NCBI GenBank assembly: GCA_009103225.1
Contig: RHPI01000277.1
Location: 644,623-708,622, forward strand
From: Chlorokybus atmophyticus
Taxonomy: Eukaryota; Streptophyta; Chlorokybophyceae; Chlorokybales; Chlorokybaceae
Direction: 5' to 3'
Length of the DNA stretch: 64,000 nucleotides
Part shown: positions 10,642-21,853 of the stretch, one piece after another
Layout of the letters: every line of letters starts with the position of its first letter
How positions within the stretch are numbered: the first letter of the stretch is position 1
Made by a program: the position numbers and the translations under genes
The notes under the pieces: model-generated
The model's database searches: none
Told to the model about the DNA's origin: nothing
What the model saw: only the letters and a program-made list of their open reading frames with translations

Positions 10642-13600
10642 CAGTCTACCCTCGTTAAAGGAATTCGCTTTAAGGGAATATCCCCGCTAAGATCATAGAT
10701 TATCAAAAGACCAATGGTTTTACAGGCAAATATCTTCACTTAGTGGAATAGTCTTGTACGTAATAAGACTAATGTTACCGCATGCAAATCCCAGTGGTGA
10801 TATGCTCTTATCGGGGTAGCAGTGCTGTGCGCAAGGGCACAAGCAAGCACTTAATCTTGTGCCCTTGTGCCCATGCAAGTGCTTCTGTGCCTTAAGCCGC
10901 CACGTCAGTTGCAGAGGCACTGGTTATGCCCTAGAGGCGCGGCAAGATGCGGCGGCGGCGGCAGCGCGAGGGTTGGCGGCGGCGGGGGCAAAGGTGTAGA
11001 TAGGTAGTAGTAGACCTTGACGGTGGGAACAGCTGCTTCAAGCTTTGGAGGGCTTGTGCTAAGGTGTGTGTTGTGCACATGCACGTGTGTATGTGTGCAT
11101 TGTTGTGACTGCACGTGAACACTAAGGCCATTCTGTGCGTTTTGTAGGTCATCATGTCTGCACCACAGCCTGCTAAGCATAGCAACATCACTCTCAAGGA
11201 CAAGAAGCGCATATTAGAGTTGTATGTTGAGTTGCGCGAGAACACCAACGTTAGGCAAGCGGACTTCATTGCTATTGTTACATCCAAGTTGAAATTGGAT
11301 ATCAAACAGAGTGCATTGTCCAAGTTGCTGACTGGCCGTGATAAGATAGTTGAGACGCTAGCTCAGGGTGGTAATTTCGCTGCAAGTACCAAGCGCATGC
11401 GGCTTGCAACACATCCCAAGTTGGAGGATGCATTGTATGCATGGTTTGTACATTGTACAGCTCGGGTTCGCAATGCCACCATCACAGATGTAATATTGAT
11501 AGAGAAGGGCAAGGACTTTGCTAGCAAGTTGAACATAGAGGACTTCAATGCATCACACGGGTGGGTGAATCGGTTCAAGAAGCGTCATGGCATCTCCGCT
11601 AAACCATTGTACGGGGAAGCCAACGATGCAGATGAAGAAGGGGTCGACATGGCCCAAGCTGACTTGCCAGAGGTTCTTGAGGACCACGGCGCTACCAACA
11701 CCTACAACATGGCTGAGAGCGGGGTGTTCTACCGGGCTCGTCCACGCCGCACATTGGTCACTTCAAGTGAAGAAGCGAGAGGGGGGAAGAGAGAGAAGGA
11801 TAGGTTCACAATAGCATTGTGTGTGAATGCCGACGGCTCCGAGAAGTATCCCCTTTTGCTGATTGGTACGTCAAAAAGACCTAGGTTTTTTGGGAGCACA
11901 TGGACTCCCATCCGCATCGATGTGGAATACGAGAACAACAAGAAGGCTTGGATGAATGCAGAGGTAAGGTGTTTGACACTATTGCTGGCAAGTCTGTTAG
12001 TGCAAACGGCAAGTCCATATGTGTGATTGTAAGTTCGTGTGTATGACCAGACGTTGTCTCATGCAGATCTTCAGTCACTGGCTCTGCAACTTCGCTTTTC
12101 AGATGAAGCTGCAGAAGCGCAATGTATTGTTGTTGCTCGAGAGATGTCGAGCAACAACACTTCCACCCACGCCTGCAAGTACGGGGTCGCGGGCATGGAG
12201 AAAGGGTTTAAGACGCTGCAGGTGGACACTGTGAAGTGTCTGTTCCTGCCTCCAAACACAACCAGCAAGGTTCAACCTCTTGACGCTGGCATTATTGCTG
12301 CGTTCAAGGGCAGGTACGCTGCTGCGTTACTCTGGTTACAAACTGAGTCCGAATTTAGAAAACTTGTAATAACATTTGGGCTGGAGGGGGGGAAGTCCCC
12401 CCCTCCCCCCCCCCGGACCCCCCTTGTTCGTCAGAGTTTGTAATGCTTTCTCACTTTGGTCGTGGCAGGTACAAGCGCAAGCTTGTTGCGTACTTGCTGC
12501 AGCAATATAATGCCGACCCAACAACCGACTTGCGCACGGTGAAGGTGCAGTTGAGGGAGGCAATCATATGGTGTCGCGAGGCGTACGGGGAGCTCACCGC
12601 AATCACTATCTCGAATTGCTGGAGGAAGAGCGGCATCACCCCCTCTGCTTGGCACGCGCCAACTCCCGACACTGACGCACGCGAGCAGGCTGTTGTACAG
12701 GAGATCGGGGACATCATGCAGCGTCTCCCCATTTCACGTGCGGAGATGCTCTCCCCAGCTGAGTTCGTTCACGTCGATGACACCCTCCCAACCGAAGCCG
12801 GGCAGAGCAATGATGACATCCTGCAAAGCGTCGGAGGCGTTGAGGGGGCCACCGCTGAGCCTGATGAGGCTGACGGTGAGGGATCTCATTTCAATACGTG
12901 TGCGTGTATGTGCATGAGTGGGCACTTACAATGCCTTGTGTTGTAGATGATGATGAGGAGGAGGAATCACCCCCACGCATCACAGTGGCAGAGTGCATGA
13001 GGTTCTTGGATGGTGTGGAGGCCTTCATCGCCACCAATGACTGCCCCATCTCAGAGCATCATCAGCTCACCTTACGGCAGCTGCGCAACGTGGTCATCAA
13101 GCATCAGCTGTTTGACGCTGGCCGTTAGACCACCATACAGGACTTTTTCACTGCGGGTGCTTCTGGACATGATGCTAGCACTAGTGGCACTTGTGGCACA
13201 ATCCATGAGCCAGTCGAGTTAGAGTAGCGTGCATACCATGCATGCACGAGTGCACACTGTAATGCTTGTATTGGTGGTGATGGCCTCGCAGATGCATGCT
13301 GCTTGCTCTTGCACACACGCGCAAAGCAATATGCTCATGTACACATTCAAGCAGATTCATTACATATTTTACGCATGCGTGCGCGCCATTGTACATGCAC
13401 ATAAACACTTGTTGTATCATAACTTCAAGCATGCATGCTGTCACACAAAACCAGGTTACATTGCGTGTTATTCAATTGCTTGATGTACGTAAAACCACTA
13501 TACTGATTATATACATGTGAAATAGACACACTTCGTTAATAGCATAATTATTCTTATAAACGCTCATGCGCTTTTCTGGCAGGACCCCCACTAAAAGAAT

Positions 13601-13715
13601 ATATATTCTCTTATCGTTAACAGAGTGTATATTCCCTTAAACGCTAAAAGCATAACCCCGTTAATGGCATGAAAAGCTCCAGGATAAACATGATTCTTAT
13701 AACGGGGGTAGACTG
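10642..13715 (+). mobile_element. Pogo-like (Tc1/mariner superfamily) DNA transposon, TA-bounded
   Basis: Complete 3.07-kb element. The left end is CAGTCTACCCTCGTTAAAGG and the right end, read inward on the minus strand, is CAGTCTACCCCCGTTATAAG. Both are flanked by TA (10640-10641 and 13716-13717), the target duplication expected for this superfamily. The interior holds one spliced transposase gene (11154-13128). The stretch 13129-13715 after the gene is noncoding and AT-rich toward the right end. A short derivative with the same ends lies at 16274-16735. The transposase carries disabling changes, so this copy is probably not autonomous. Confidence 0.88.
11154..13128 (+). pseudogene. Pogo/Tigger-like DDE transposase with CENP-B-type DNA-binding domain
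   Basis: Cut-and-paste transposase. Exons are 11154-11964, 12067-12313, 12469-12875 and 12947-13128, with GT/AG introns. The start MSAPQPAKHS leads into a CENP-B N-terminal helix-turn-helix (KDKKRILELYVELRE). A Tc5/CENP-B second HTH follows (ASHGWVNRFKKRHGIS, about residues 130-150), then the DDE domain. The first catalytic position reads YNMAESGVF where the family has NADETG, so Asp is replaced by Ala (GCT). The second reads VLLLLERCRA where DN is expected. A frameshift between about 12130 and 12190 separates this from the frame carrying FLPPNTTSKVQPLDAGII, which retains the third Asp. The C-terminus ends in a Glu/Asp run and DAGR. Family assignment is strong; activity is very unlikely. Confidence 0.85.
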
Positions 13716-13930
13716 TAGTGGTCGCGCAGCAGACATGATCCGTGCCGCACCAGACATGGTGCGGCACGGACCAGTCAGGCGCGCTGGTCCTTCCCTGCGA
13801 GCCAGGCACGGTCCCGCGGCTGTCGCTTACCGTATCCAGTCCGTCCCGAACCATAACTGGCGCGGCACGGACCAGTGACAGTACTAGTCCGTGTATTGGC
13901 CAATACTCGACGGCCGACGTCACTGGCTGA
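13716..13930. repeat. GGACC-hairpin repeat, right flank of pogo element
   Basis: Contains CCGTGCCGCACCA, a 4-nt loop and its exact complement (about 13739-13768), followed by several GGTCC/GGACC sites. It is the counterpart of the left flank at 10505-10641. Confidence 0.6.
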
Positions 13931-15569
13931 CAGCAAGTGACGTCGGTCGTCAGTAAATCCTCCACCGCAGAGGATGCAGGTGGGCGCCGAACGCGCCCCT
14001 CAGCCTGCACCCTCTGCTAACTTAATCATAATCAAGTTACGCAATCGGTAGCTTGCGAAGCTTACCTTGCAGAGCCCTGTGAGCCTGCACGCCGTAGTTG
14101 TTGTCGTTGTTGTTGTACTTGAGCAACAGCGACGGCGGTGGCGCTGAGCTTGTTGTTGACCCTCCTGCCACACCCTGACTTACGATGTGTGCAATACAGT
14201 GTGATTGCGCTTACGCGCGTTGTGTTGTCTCAATCGCACGACTTCAGATGATCGCTACCATTTAATTGCGTCTGATGCGAGTCGCATCGCACGAAGGTGA
14301 GCATTTGACTTTAATAGCGCTTCCAGCGTACGATATGCCTGATCACAAGCTTACGCGCGACGCGTTGTTTGCTTATAACGAGGTTTTCGTGCCGTCGGTA
14401 CGCCCTTCACAGGCAATACAAACGCAGACGATTGCTACACTTATTACCACTCCTGTCATTGCAGGGGACAGATCGTAGTGTCATAGTACATGCCCGACTT
14501 TGCACATTAGTGTAAGATTATAGTTGGAAACTGTTGTAATCTAAACCTTGCATCGCGTGAGAGCTCATACTCTACATACAACAGTACGCCGCACCATAAC
14601 CGCGGCCCGTCCATGCCGCTACCATGAGTACCTACATAAAACATAGAATAATAATTGTGCAAATATATATAGCTCAAAACTTATTGACAGGCCGCCCCAA
14701 CTGTCGGACAATGCTCCCCGACAGGTGAACAGCCGCAGTTAATCGGTGGCCAACCGATAGCCGGGCTGTACATAAGCTGTAAGGGGCTGTCTGTGCAATG
14801 AACATAATTATCATTATTGCATGTGCACGAAGTTGCGAATATGTATCATATGAATGTGCTTTAGACATGCATTGATGTACAAACATTAATGCAGACATAC
14901 GTATATATAAATACATGAATGCATGCATGCATTGATGCATATATGTTGTGGTATAATGCGATAATTTTAAATGTAACTTTTGGCACGCATCATCAAATGG
15001 ACCCATGGCGGTAGTGAATGTTACAATATTATAGCAATAATATATTAGTGTTTTGCGCAAGTGTTGTACATTCACGTTATACGTATACGTATTACATATG
15101 TTATATAGTACTACAAGTCTCATAAAATTGTACATGCACACATATATACATATGTAATTGTGATTTATATATGTATATATGTATATACACATTTATATAT
15201 ACATATATATATATCAACATTCATATATGTATACCTTTATGTGATTTATATTGTGATCATCTGTGTATGGATACATTTTTTAATCAAAAATGGGCTGTCA
15301 TTGATAGCCCTAACAAGATTACCGGCACATTTCATTCAGCCCCGGGCTGAGCCCCCTTGACCAAATGTTGTATTCACATTACCCCGGCAGCCGCCGAGTT
15401 GCGACTGTCCATTCATTTTTGAAATTGCTTAAAGTGATACTGGTACAGCTTATGCATGTTTACAGCATGCACTGCATGGGCTTAGGCCTGTGGGCGTATC
15501 AATCGACAAGCGGCCGTCGGCACGTTGCAAACTATATGCAACTATTTCGCCGTCCCTACCAGTACATGC
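13931..15569. other. No gene recognised; AT-rich simple sequence
   Basis: Contains GTTGTTGT runs near 14100 and an AT-rich core (about 14640-15290) with ATATATGTATAT stretches. No open frame has recognisable protein character. The pair AACCGATAGCCGGG (about 14751) and GGGCTGTCATTGATAGCCC (about 15291) could be part of an unrecognised repeat. Confidence 0.5.
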
Positions 15570-16200
15570 ACTTGTAGCTTAGTGGTTAGGGCGTCGTGTT
15601 TGTTAACTGAAGGCACTGGGTTCGATTCTTAGTGGACGCAGGTATTCTTGGCTAATCATTTCAGCAACGCCGTGGCCTCATGCGCAAAAAGGCGGGTGTG
15701 GCCGGTGCCGTCGGCTCAAGATCAAGCCACTTTTGGTGCATTCACTCTCAGTTCTGATTATAATATATAAATGTTTCGGTTCATCCGTCCACTGGCCGGA
15801 GCAGTAATCATTTCAGCAACGCCGTGGCCTCATGCGCAAAAAGGCGGGTGTGGCCGGTGCCGTCGGCTCAAGATCAAGCCACTTTTGGTGCATTCACTCT
15901 CAGTTCTGATTATATTATATGAATGTTTCGGTTCATCCGTCCACTGGCCGGAGCAGTGATGACTGAATTTCACAATCTAGTGATTGGGTCCTTGGTCCGC
16001 TGTCAGTGGATGCATGTGTTCTTGGCTAATCCTTTCAGTAACGCCGCGGCCTCATGCGCCAAAAGGCGGGTGTGGCTGGTGCCGTCGGCTCGAGGATCAA
16101 GCCACTTTTTGTGCATTTACTCTCAGTTCCAATAATAATGTATAAATGTTTCGGTTCATCCGTCACCTGGCCGGATCAGTGGTGATTGAAACTTTACAAT
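15570..16200 (+). repeat. tRNA-derived SINE-like sequence with tandemly repeated body
   Basis: The head at about 15572-15640 has a Pol III box A (TAGCTTAGTGGTTAGGGCG), a GTT anticodon-like loop and a box B (GGTTCGATTC), as in a tRNA-Asn-derived SINE. The anticodon stem does not pair well, so it is not a functional tRNA. A body of about 150 bp follows three times: the unit starting AATCATTTCAGCAACGCCG is at 15654 and 15806 (period 152), and a diverged third copy starts at 16028 after about 70 extra bases. Each unit ends near GTTTCGGTTCATCCGTC. Confidence 0.65.
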
Positions 16201-16273
16201 GCAACGATTTGGTCCTTGGTTCGCTGCCCGGACGGTACCTGGTCCTGACGCGATTAAAGTTGACGGGGCCATA

Positions 16274-16735
16274 CAGTCTACCCCCTTTAAGAGCATACGT
16301 TTTATTCTCCGCTATGCGCTTGGCGGGGTAATTCTCTTGACGTCCAAGAGCATGTTATGCTCTTGGGTGTCAAGAGCATAAACATGCTTTAAGCGCGGGT
16401 TTATCATGCCCATCATGCCCATTACGTCACGCACATCACGTCACGCCCATCTTGTCGTCACGTTGATTACGCTGGTTGCGCGTCATACCTCGCCTCACGC
16501 CATAATCGTCACGATCATTACGCCTTATGCCACACCTGTCACGTGTCATCCCTCGATGTTAGCAATATACACACTAAAACTTGCAAGAATTTCATGAAAA
16601 TAAAATATGCTCTTCGCGGTTAGTGATATTCTCTTAAGCACCAACATTTGCCTGTAAAACCATTGGTAATCTCACATTCTATGCTGTTAGCGGGGTTATT
16701 CTCTTGGGGCAAAGTCTCTTAGCGGGGGTAGACTG
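16274..16735. mobile_element. Pogo-family MITE
   Basis: Short 462-bp non-autonomous element. The left end is CAGTCTACCCCCTTTAAGAG and the right end, read inward, is CAGTCTACCCCCGCTAAGAG. TA lies on both sides (16272-16273 and 16736-16737). An internal hairpin with a CCAAGAGCAT core lies at about 16336-16381. On its minus strand it shares a roughly 20-nt subterminal motif, CCAATGGTTTTACAGGCAAA, with the left subterminal region of the larger pogo element (about 10711). This supports descent from the same family. No coding capacity. Confidence 0.85.
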
Positions 16736-18400
16736 TACATGGTGCGACCCCAAAAAAACATGGGACCGTTCACGTGAGGTTTGGACTATGCATTGTCCGA
16801 CTATCAATGACGGACCGACCATATATGGTCCGCTAATCTGATTTAGCAGAAGAAAATCCCGATCCAGAGGTACGGACCATTCATGGTCCGTAGACGTCAA
16901 TCGGTTTGAAGTGCTTGGTGTTGTCCTGCCCAACATGCATCGCGCTGTTGTGTACAGCAATTAAACGGCACATGTGAGGCAAGCAATTAGGGACAGCATA
17001 GTCTTTGCCCAATAAAGCATACGCGGCATCATGGCAAAAGTATTGATTGACAGGGGGGCTACACGGCCAGGCTGTCGGTGACGATCCCAGGAATGCTACA
17101 TGGCATGACACAATAAAATGCTGCACCTCATGCTTAAGGTACGAGTCATATTCACAAACATGCATTCAGTCCGTGCACACACACACGAACAACCAAAGCA
17201 AACCAACACAGCGCCACACTAACATTACACCCGGCATGCATGTGGCAAGACCAAACGTACATGATTGCGTTGCAGGCAATAGACAACACCGCATGCACGT
17301 CTTCTGCCAACCAAGGAAGCAAGCTAAGCCTGCAAACCTAGCATCACAAGAGCTGTCGAATCAGTAGCAACATAAATGCAAGCCCTTGGCTATGTTGTTG
17401 CTTGCTTGGTTTAGCAAGGTCATACATTTATAACTTGTGTTTTAAGTGCTAAGCCCCGTGTGCTACCGTGTAGTTTTTTGCTTAAGGAATAAGCTATTGC
17501 GCGAAATTGCTCCATTCACTCTTAGCATGATCCACCTGCTTGCTGCAAAATCCGCAGCCAGCTTCTTGCTCTCCGGCACACGCCGTAAAATGGTTGCTAC
17601 TCCCTGTTACCCATAGCATAACTTGATGTCTCCTCCTCCTCCTCCGCCACCGCCGCCGCGCACCTTGAACGTGCACAAGCACACTCTTCACACCGGTATC
17701 AATGCAGGTAGGGCTGTATTTGCTCGCTACCAGCGGCGGCGGGCGTTGGTGCACTGTATCTTAATGAGGCAAGGAGAGGAGTAAAGCACAGTGGACAGCG
17801 AGGAGAGCTGAGGTACAGCCACCGGCTTGGTCAGCACTGGCAAGTTTGGCGCTCATGCTAAACTTGGACTACGCTGGCTGCTATGCTTGCAGAAGACCTG
17901 CTTACCGGTGAAAACGTTAGCTTGTAATTCGTTGTTGAGTAGCCTTGTGCGAAGGGATCAACATGCGAGCAGCATGGCGCTCGCGTTTTGCCCTGCCATG
18001 CTTGACGAGTTGCCGGAAGCGGACGGCGTAGTGGTTATGGTTGCCGGCATGGGCTTAAGCCAAGCTTGTGAAAGGTTGGCGCATACAACATGTATGTGTG
18101 ACATAAACAGTCGCCTTCATGACACATCCTCCTGCGTTGCTTTTAACCGCGGGCCCGACCCTCGCATAGCCTTGCTTGATGGCGGGATGCTTGCACCCAG
18201 CATTCGTGGCAAGCGTTTAACAGCTGCTCTGCTTTTAGCTCAACCGGTGGCTGTGCTGTCATGTGTGCACTCTAGGACCACTTGCTGGCTTCCGCTCTGT
18301 TGTGCCATTACCTTGTTCAATTTAAGGAGCAGGCATACGTTATTGTAGTCCTCGTCTTATGTGTTTCAATTGCGTGAATGAGACTTGAGCTTGGCAATGT
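16736..18400. other. No gene recognised
   Basis: GGACC-hairpin sequence continues to about 16900 (GGACCATTCATGGTCC, GACCATATATGGTC). Beyond that, frames such as the 173-residue one at 17827-18348 on the plus strand have no recognisable domain and no supporting splice structure. I do not call them genes. Confidence 0.4.
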
Positions 18401-19740
18401 TAGGTGCCAGTGGCTTTGGTACATCTCAATCCTTCCAGCAAGGCGTGTTGGTGCAGGTGAACATAAGCAAAGCTCGCCAAGTTGCGTTGTGGAGGTAAAA
18501 AGCGCTTGCCTCTTGTCATTTCACCAGGTCGGACGCGTGATGATGAGCACGTCAGGCGACCTTGTCGTGGACTTGCTTATCAAGCACATAGCACTGGCAT
18601 GGCTTTGTCAAAAGCTTACAGGGTATGCGTGTGTGCGCATGCCTGACTGTGCAGGTTCTACAGTTTATGGCTTTTACTTAATTGCGTGTTTTGTGTTGTC
18701 AATCGGTAAATGACACGAGCTCTGTATCTGTATAGGCTCTACAAAGCTGGCAAGCCCCTCGTGTTGTACGTGTGAACTCACCGCATGCTAATGTTGGGTT
18801 CAACACGGTATGCTGTGCTGCAGTGTATGTCTTATCGGCTTTTGCGTGTGTGCTATTTAATTGCATGTTGGTTCATAATGGGTTGGTTACACGCATTCTA
18901 CGCAATATGTGCTTATGACTTCTATGCTTGTGGCCTTCATGCAAGTGTAGGCAAGCCCTGAGGTTGACGCTGCTCTTGTTGAACCTCCATAACTTGCATG
19001 TCGGTGCATGTGTCGAGCCAACTGAAGCACGTGTTATTCTGCAGGTCAATGACGTGTTGGACTGTGGTGCCCGCCAAGAGTGCTTTGTAGCTCCCCACCC
19101 CATGTAAGTAGGTGCGTATGTGAGGGACAGACACTGTGTCAATTTGCGTCATTAAGTGAAAGCATGTATGATTCATACGCAGGTCTACTATGCATAACTA
19201 TTCAGCGAACAAATTGACATTTGCGTGGTAGGTGCCAACAGCTGCGGTTCGACTTTCGGCTTTCAGCAAGCAGCAAGGCGTGTTGCTGCTAGTGAACATA
19301 AGCAAAGCTCAGCGAGTTGCTCTGTGGAGTAAGCAACACACAACCATTACGCTCGCATCACCTTCGTGGTGTCACTGAGTGATTGCAAACGTATGCAAGG
19401 GCTCCACAACCAATCATGCATGCTGCATGTATGTGTGCAGGAGAGCTTGTGCACGGCATCGACATCGTGCAGCGGGACTTGTGCACGGCATTAGACATGA
19501 GTTCTTAAAGAGCGCTTGTCATGCTACCAGACTATCCGCGTGATTATGGGCACGTCACACATCCTTGTTGTGGATGTGCTTAATGAGCATATATATAGCA
19601 CTGACACCATTGGTGCAACGCCCACAGGGTATGCGTGCTTGGCTTCGCAGGTTCTACAGCTTTATGGTCTTCACTCGAGTGATTATTCTTGTGTGCTACA
19701 CCAAGCAAATGACATGAGCTTTACATGATTAATGCTTCGG
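18400..19740 (+). repeat. Duplicated exon-like blocks of an unknown gene
   Basis: Block 1 (about 18405-18720) and block 2 (about 19230-19735) are diverged copies. Each has an exon-like piece after an AG. One reads GVLLLVNISKAQRVALW in block 2 and GVLVQVNISKARQVALW in block 1. A second reads RVIMGTSHILVVDVLNEHI in block 2 and RVMMSTSGDLVVDLLIKHI in block 1, ending before GGGTATGC. Block 1 lacks a few bases near 18438 relative to block 2, which breaks its frame. The family is not recognised. The conserved protein-level similarity suggests true coding ancestry. Confidence 0.5.
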
Positions 19741-19900
19741 GCCTACAAAGCTAGCAAGCTGCTCCATGGTATGCCTGCTGCGATACAGTGTCTCCTTGGC
19801 TTTGCAGGTATATGCATTTCAGTACATGTGTATGTTGAGACATTAAAAGCACATGTTCTGCACATCCAGGATGTTAACTAGCCCCCCCCCCCCCCCCCCC

Positions 19901-19942
19901 NNNNNNNNNNNNNNNNNNNNNNNNNNNNNNNNNNNNNNNNNN
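19901..19942. other. Assembly gap (42 N)
   Basis: A run of N follows about 20 C residues and precedes five more. The assembly probably broke on a poly-C tract, so the true length here is unknown. Confidence 0.99.
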
Positions 19943-20619
19943 CCCCCTTGCAAGAGACAGCCAGTTTTTAGCAAATGTTTACTGCATTATTCAGCTGTTG
20001 TCAATGAGTAAAGGCATGCATTTGTGGCTTTGCACCATCTGCATGCTGGGAAAGGGGCGTCTCATTGCGTTTATTATTATGTAAAGAACTACTTACGAAT
20101 CAATGCCACCTGCTGCCTGTGGCTGAGGGCAACGTTGCCATGCATGCATGGCCCTCTTCCTCTTCGCATGCGTGTGTGTTCTTGTGCACGACTAATGTCC
20201 TCACGTTGCTTTGGAGAACTCAGCAGCACAGCGCAATTAAGATACAAAAGCATGATTCTGCACTATATAAGAAAGCTGAGACCGCTGTCTATTCCCACAT
20301 GTTTAAGAAGGTGATATTGCAAATGGCAAAAATGAATGTCAGCACTTTATATTAAGTTGTATATGAATGCCCTTGTGCATTATTGCATTTGGTAAGCACA
20401 AGCGCATACAACTTGACGGTAAAAGTAGTGCAACTTGCCACTCACATATATATAAATATATATGCATATATGCATTCATGTATTAGCGCCAAGTACAATG
20501 CAACAACCGCATTCACTAAATGTAAACAGGACGTACCCTAAAGTACTTTAAGCAAACAATAGATGCAAGCTACCTCCTGGAGGCAGCAAGTTGGCGCGCT
20601 TTGCATGCGTCACTTTCTT
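19943..20619. other. No gene recognised
   Basis: A short ATATATA tract lies near 20450. The frames are short and none shows a domain. Confidence 0.5.
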
Positions 20620-21290
20620 ATATACGCAAGTGCTTATATACGTTAAAACCAAATATGGTAAAACTTCCTCCATGCACGCTTGCATATACAGATCATCTTG
20701 TAACAGTGTGAAACACTGAATGATGCACGAAGCTTGTGCGACAGAATTCAGCAGTATCAACACCGCCTCGTAATGTCCGCCAGACACGTCCTCCACATGC
20801 TCGATGATGCTTTGTATCAGCCATGCTGATGACATCTGTCCAGCAAGTGCCGTTAGCTATGATGGAGGAGGTAGCTTGCAAAGTTGTGCAGCGGCTACGA
20901 ACTCCTCCACAGCCTTTCGCTCCCAGTCCACTAGGATAGCTGGGTTGTCCACCCCAACCCCGCAGCCAAGCAAGTAATTTTTCAGCTTAGCAGCAATCTC
21001 TGCACTTGCGTATATCACGCTCGCTGACTGAAAGCTCATTTAACAGTAGCAACAGATAACATCAATTGTCATGTGAACGATTGCGCAATGAGTATAGAAT
21101 TCAATATAGTGTGCAAGCTTCGTTTTTTGCATACATTGTGACAAGCGATTAAAAAGGTGCGTGCAACGCATGATGCATGCAGACTTGTGCGCACCTTGGG
21201 CAGCGGCTTGGTTACGGCAAATGGTTGACATGTAGCATGCACGGAAGATGAAGAAGTCCCGAAGCTCAAGTGCTAGAAGCGAGACTACCA
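20620..21290 (-). pseudogene. Unknown gene family, fragment copy B
   Basis: Read on the minus strand: ALELRDFFIFRACYMSTICR (about 21270-21205), then about 21039-20860 with SFQSASVIYASAEIAAKLKN, DNPAILVDWER and KAVEEFVAAAQLCKLPPPS. A stop follows, then GQMSSAWLIQSIIEHVEDVS and CFTLLQDDLYMQAC (about 20840-20690). It is collinear with copy A at 4.6-5.1 kb but better preserved. It contains at least one in-frame stop unless an intron removes it. The family is not recognised and no function is proposed. Confidence 0.5.
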
Positions 21291-21853
21291 CAGCAATATC
21301 ACTTTTCGTACTTGTAAGGCACCTCAGGCGGCGTCGCCGGTGTTGGCAACCGTCTGCTGCTGCCAGTGCCTTTGGACAGACGGCCTTAACGGATTGCAGG
21401 CCTAACAGATAACGGCCGCCTGGTACCAGCGATGACTCATCGCGCGTGACGAGTCATCACGCTCCACGCACAAGGATGAGTTCACAGTATGCGGCGAGCC
21501 GTTTTCCATCCAAGTCAGCTCGCTCCCAATTCAAGCATCAAACTCCCCGCGCACAGCATGTCTGGCTGTCCTTCGCGGCATTGTTGGCGTCATCATCGTC
21601 GGCCGCCGCGTCCTCGTCGCCGTTGGCATTGCAGGCGGCAGCTCTTTTCGGGCATACCGGATTGGCATCACCAAGCCCATTGGCCGAGTTGCTAGTGTTG
21701 TAGATGTCCGCATTGGTGTAAGGCGGAGAGTGAGCTTGGCGCTGCTGCGACCCGCTTGGCATGCCATCCGCTTAGGGTATTTGGAGGCCAGGGGGCGGAG
21801 GACGGGGAGAAGGTCAAGCAGGAGGAGCAAGGGGTTCTTGTCTTGGCTTGAAA
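21291..21853. other. Upstream region of the GOLD-domain gene
   Basis: No gene is seen. A GC-rich stretch of CCGCCGCG-like sequence lies just before the start codon at 21854. It probably contains the promoter and 5' UTR, but no clear TATA box is visible. Confidence 0.4.

Noticed and set aside
15573-15640. Functional tRNA-Asn gene
   Set aside because: Box A, box B and a GTT anticodon-like triplet are present, but the anticodon stem does not pair and a repeated body follows. A SINE-like origin fits better.
15654-16180. CRISPR-like array
   Set aside because: The repeat units are about 150 bp with no short-repeat/spacer alternation, and the genome is eukaryotic. The same reasoning applies to the 48-bp repeat at 63.75 kb, which is coding.
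17827-18348. 173-residue plus-strand gene
   Set aside because: The composition is not clearly coding and no domain was recognised.
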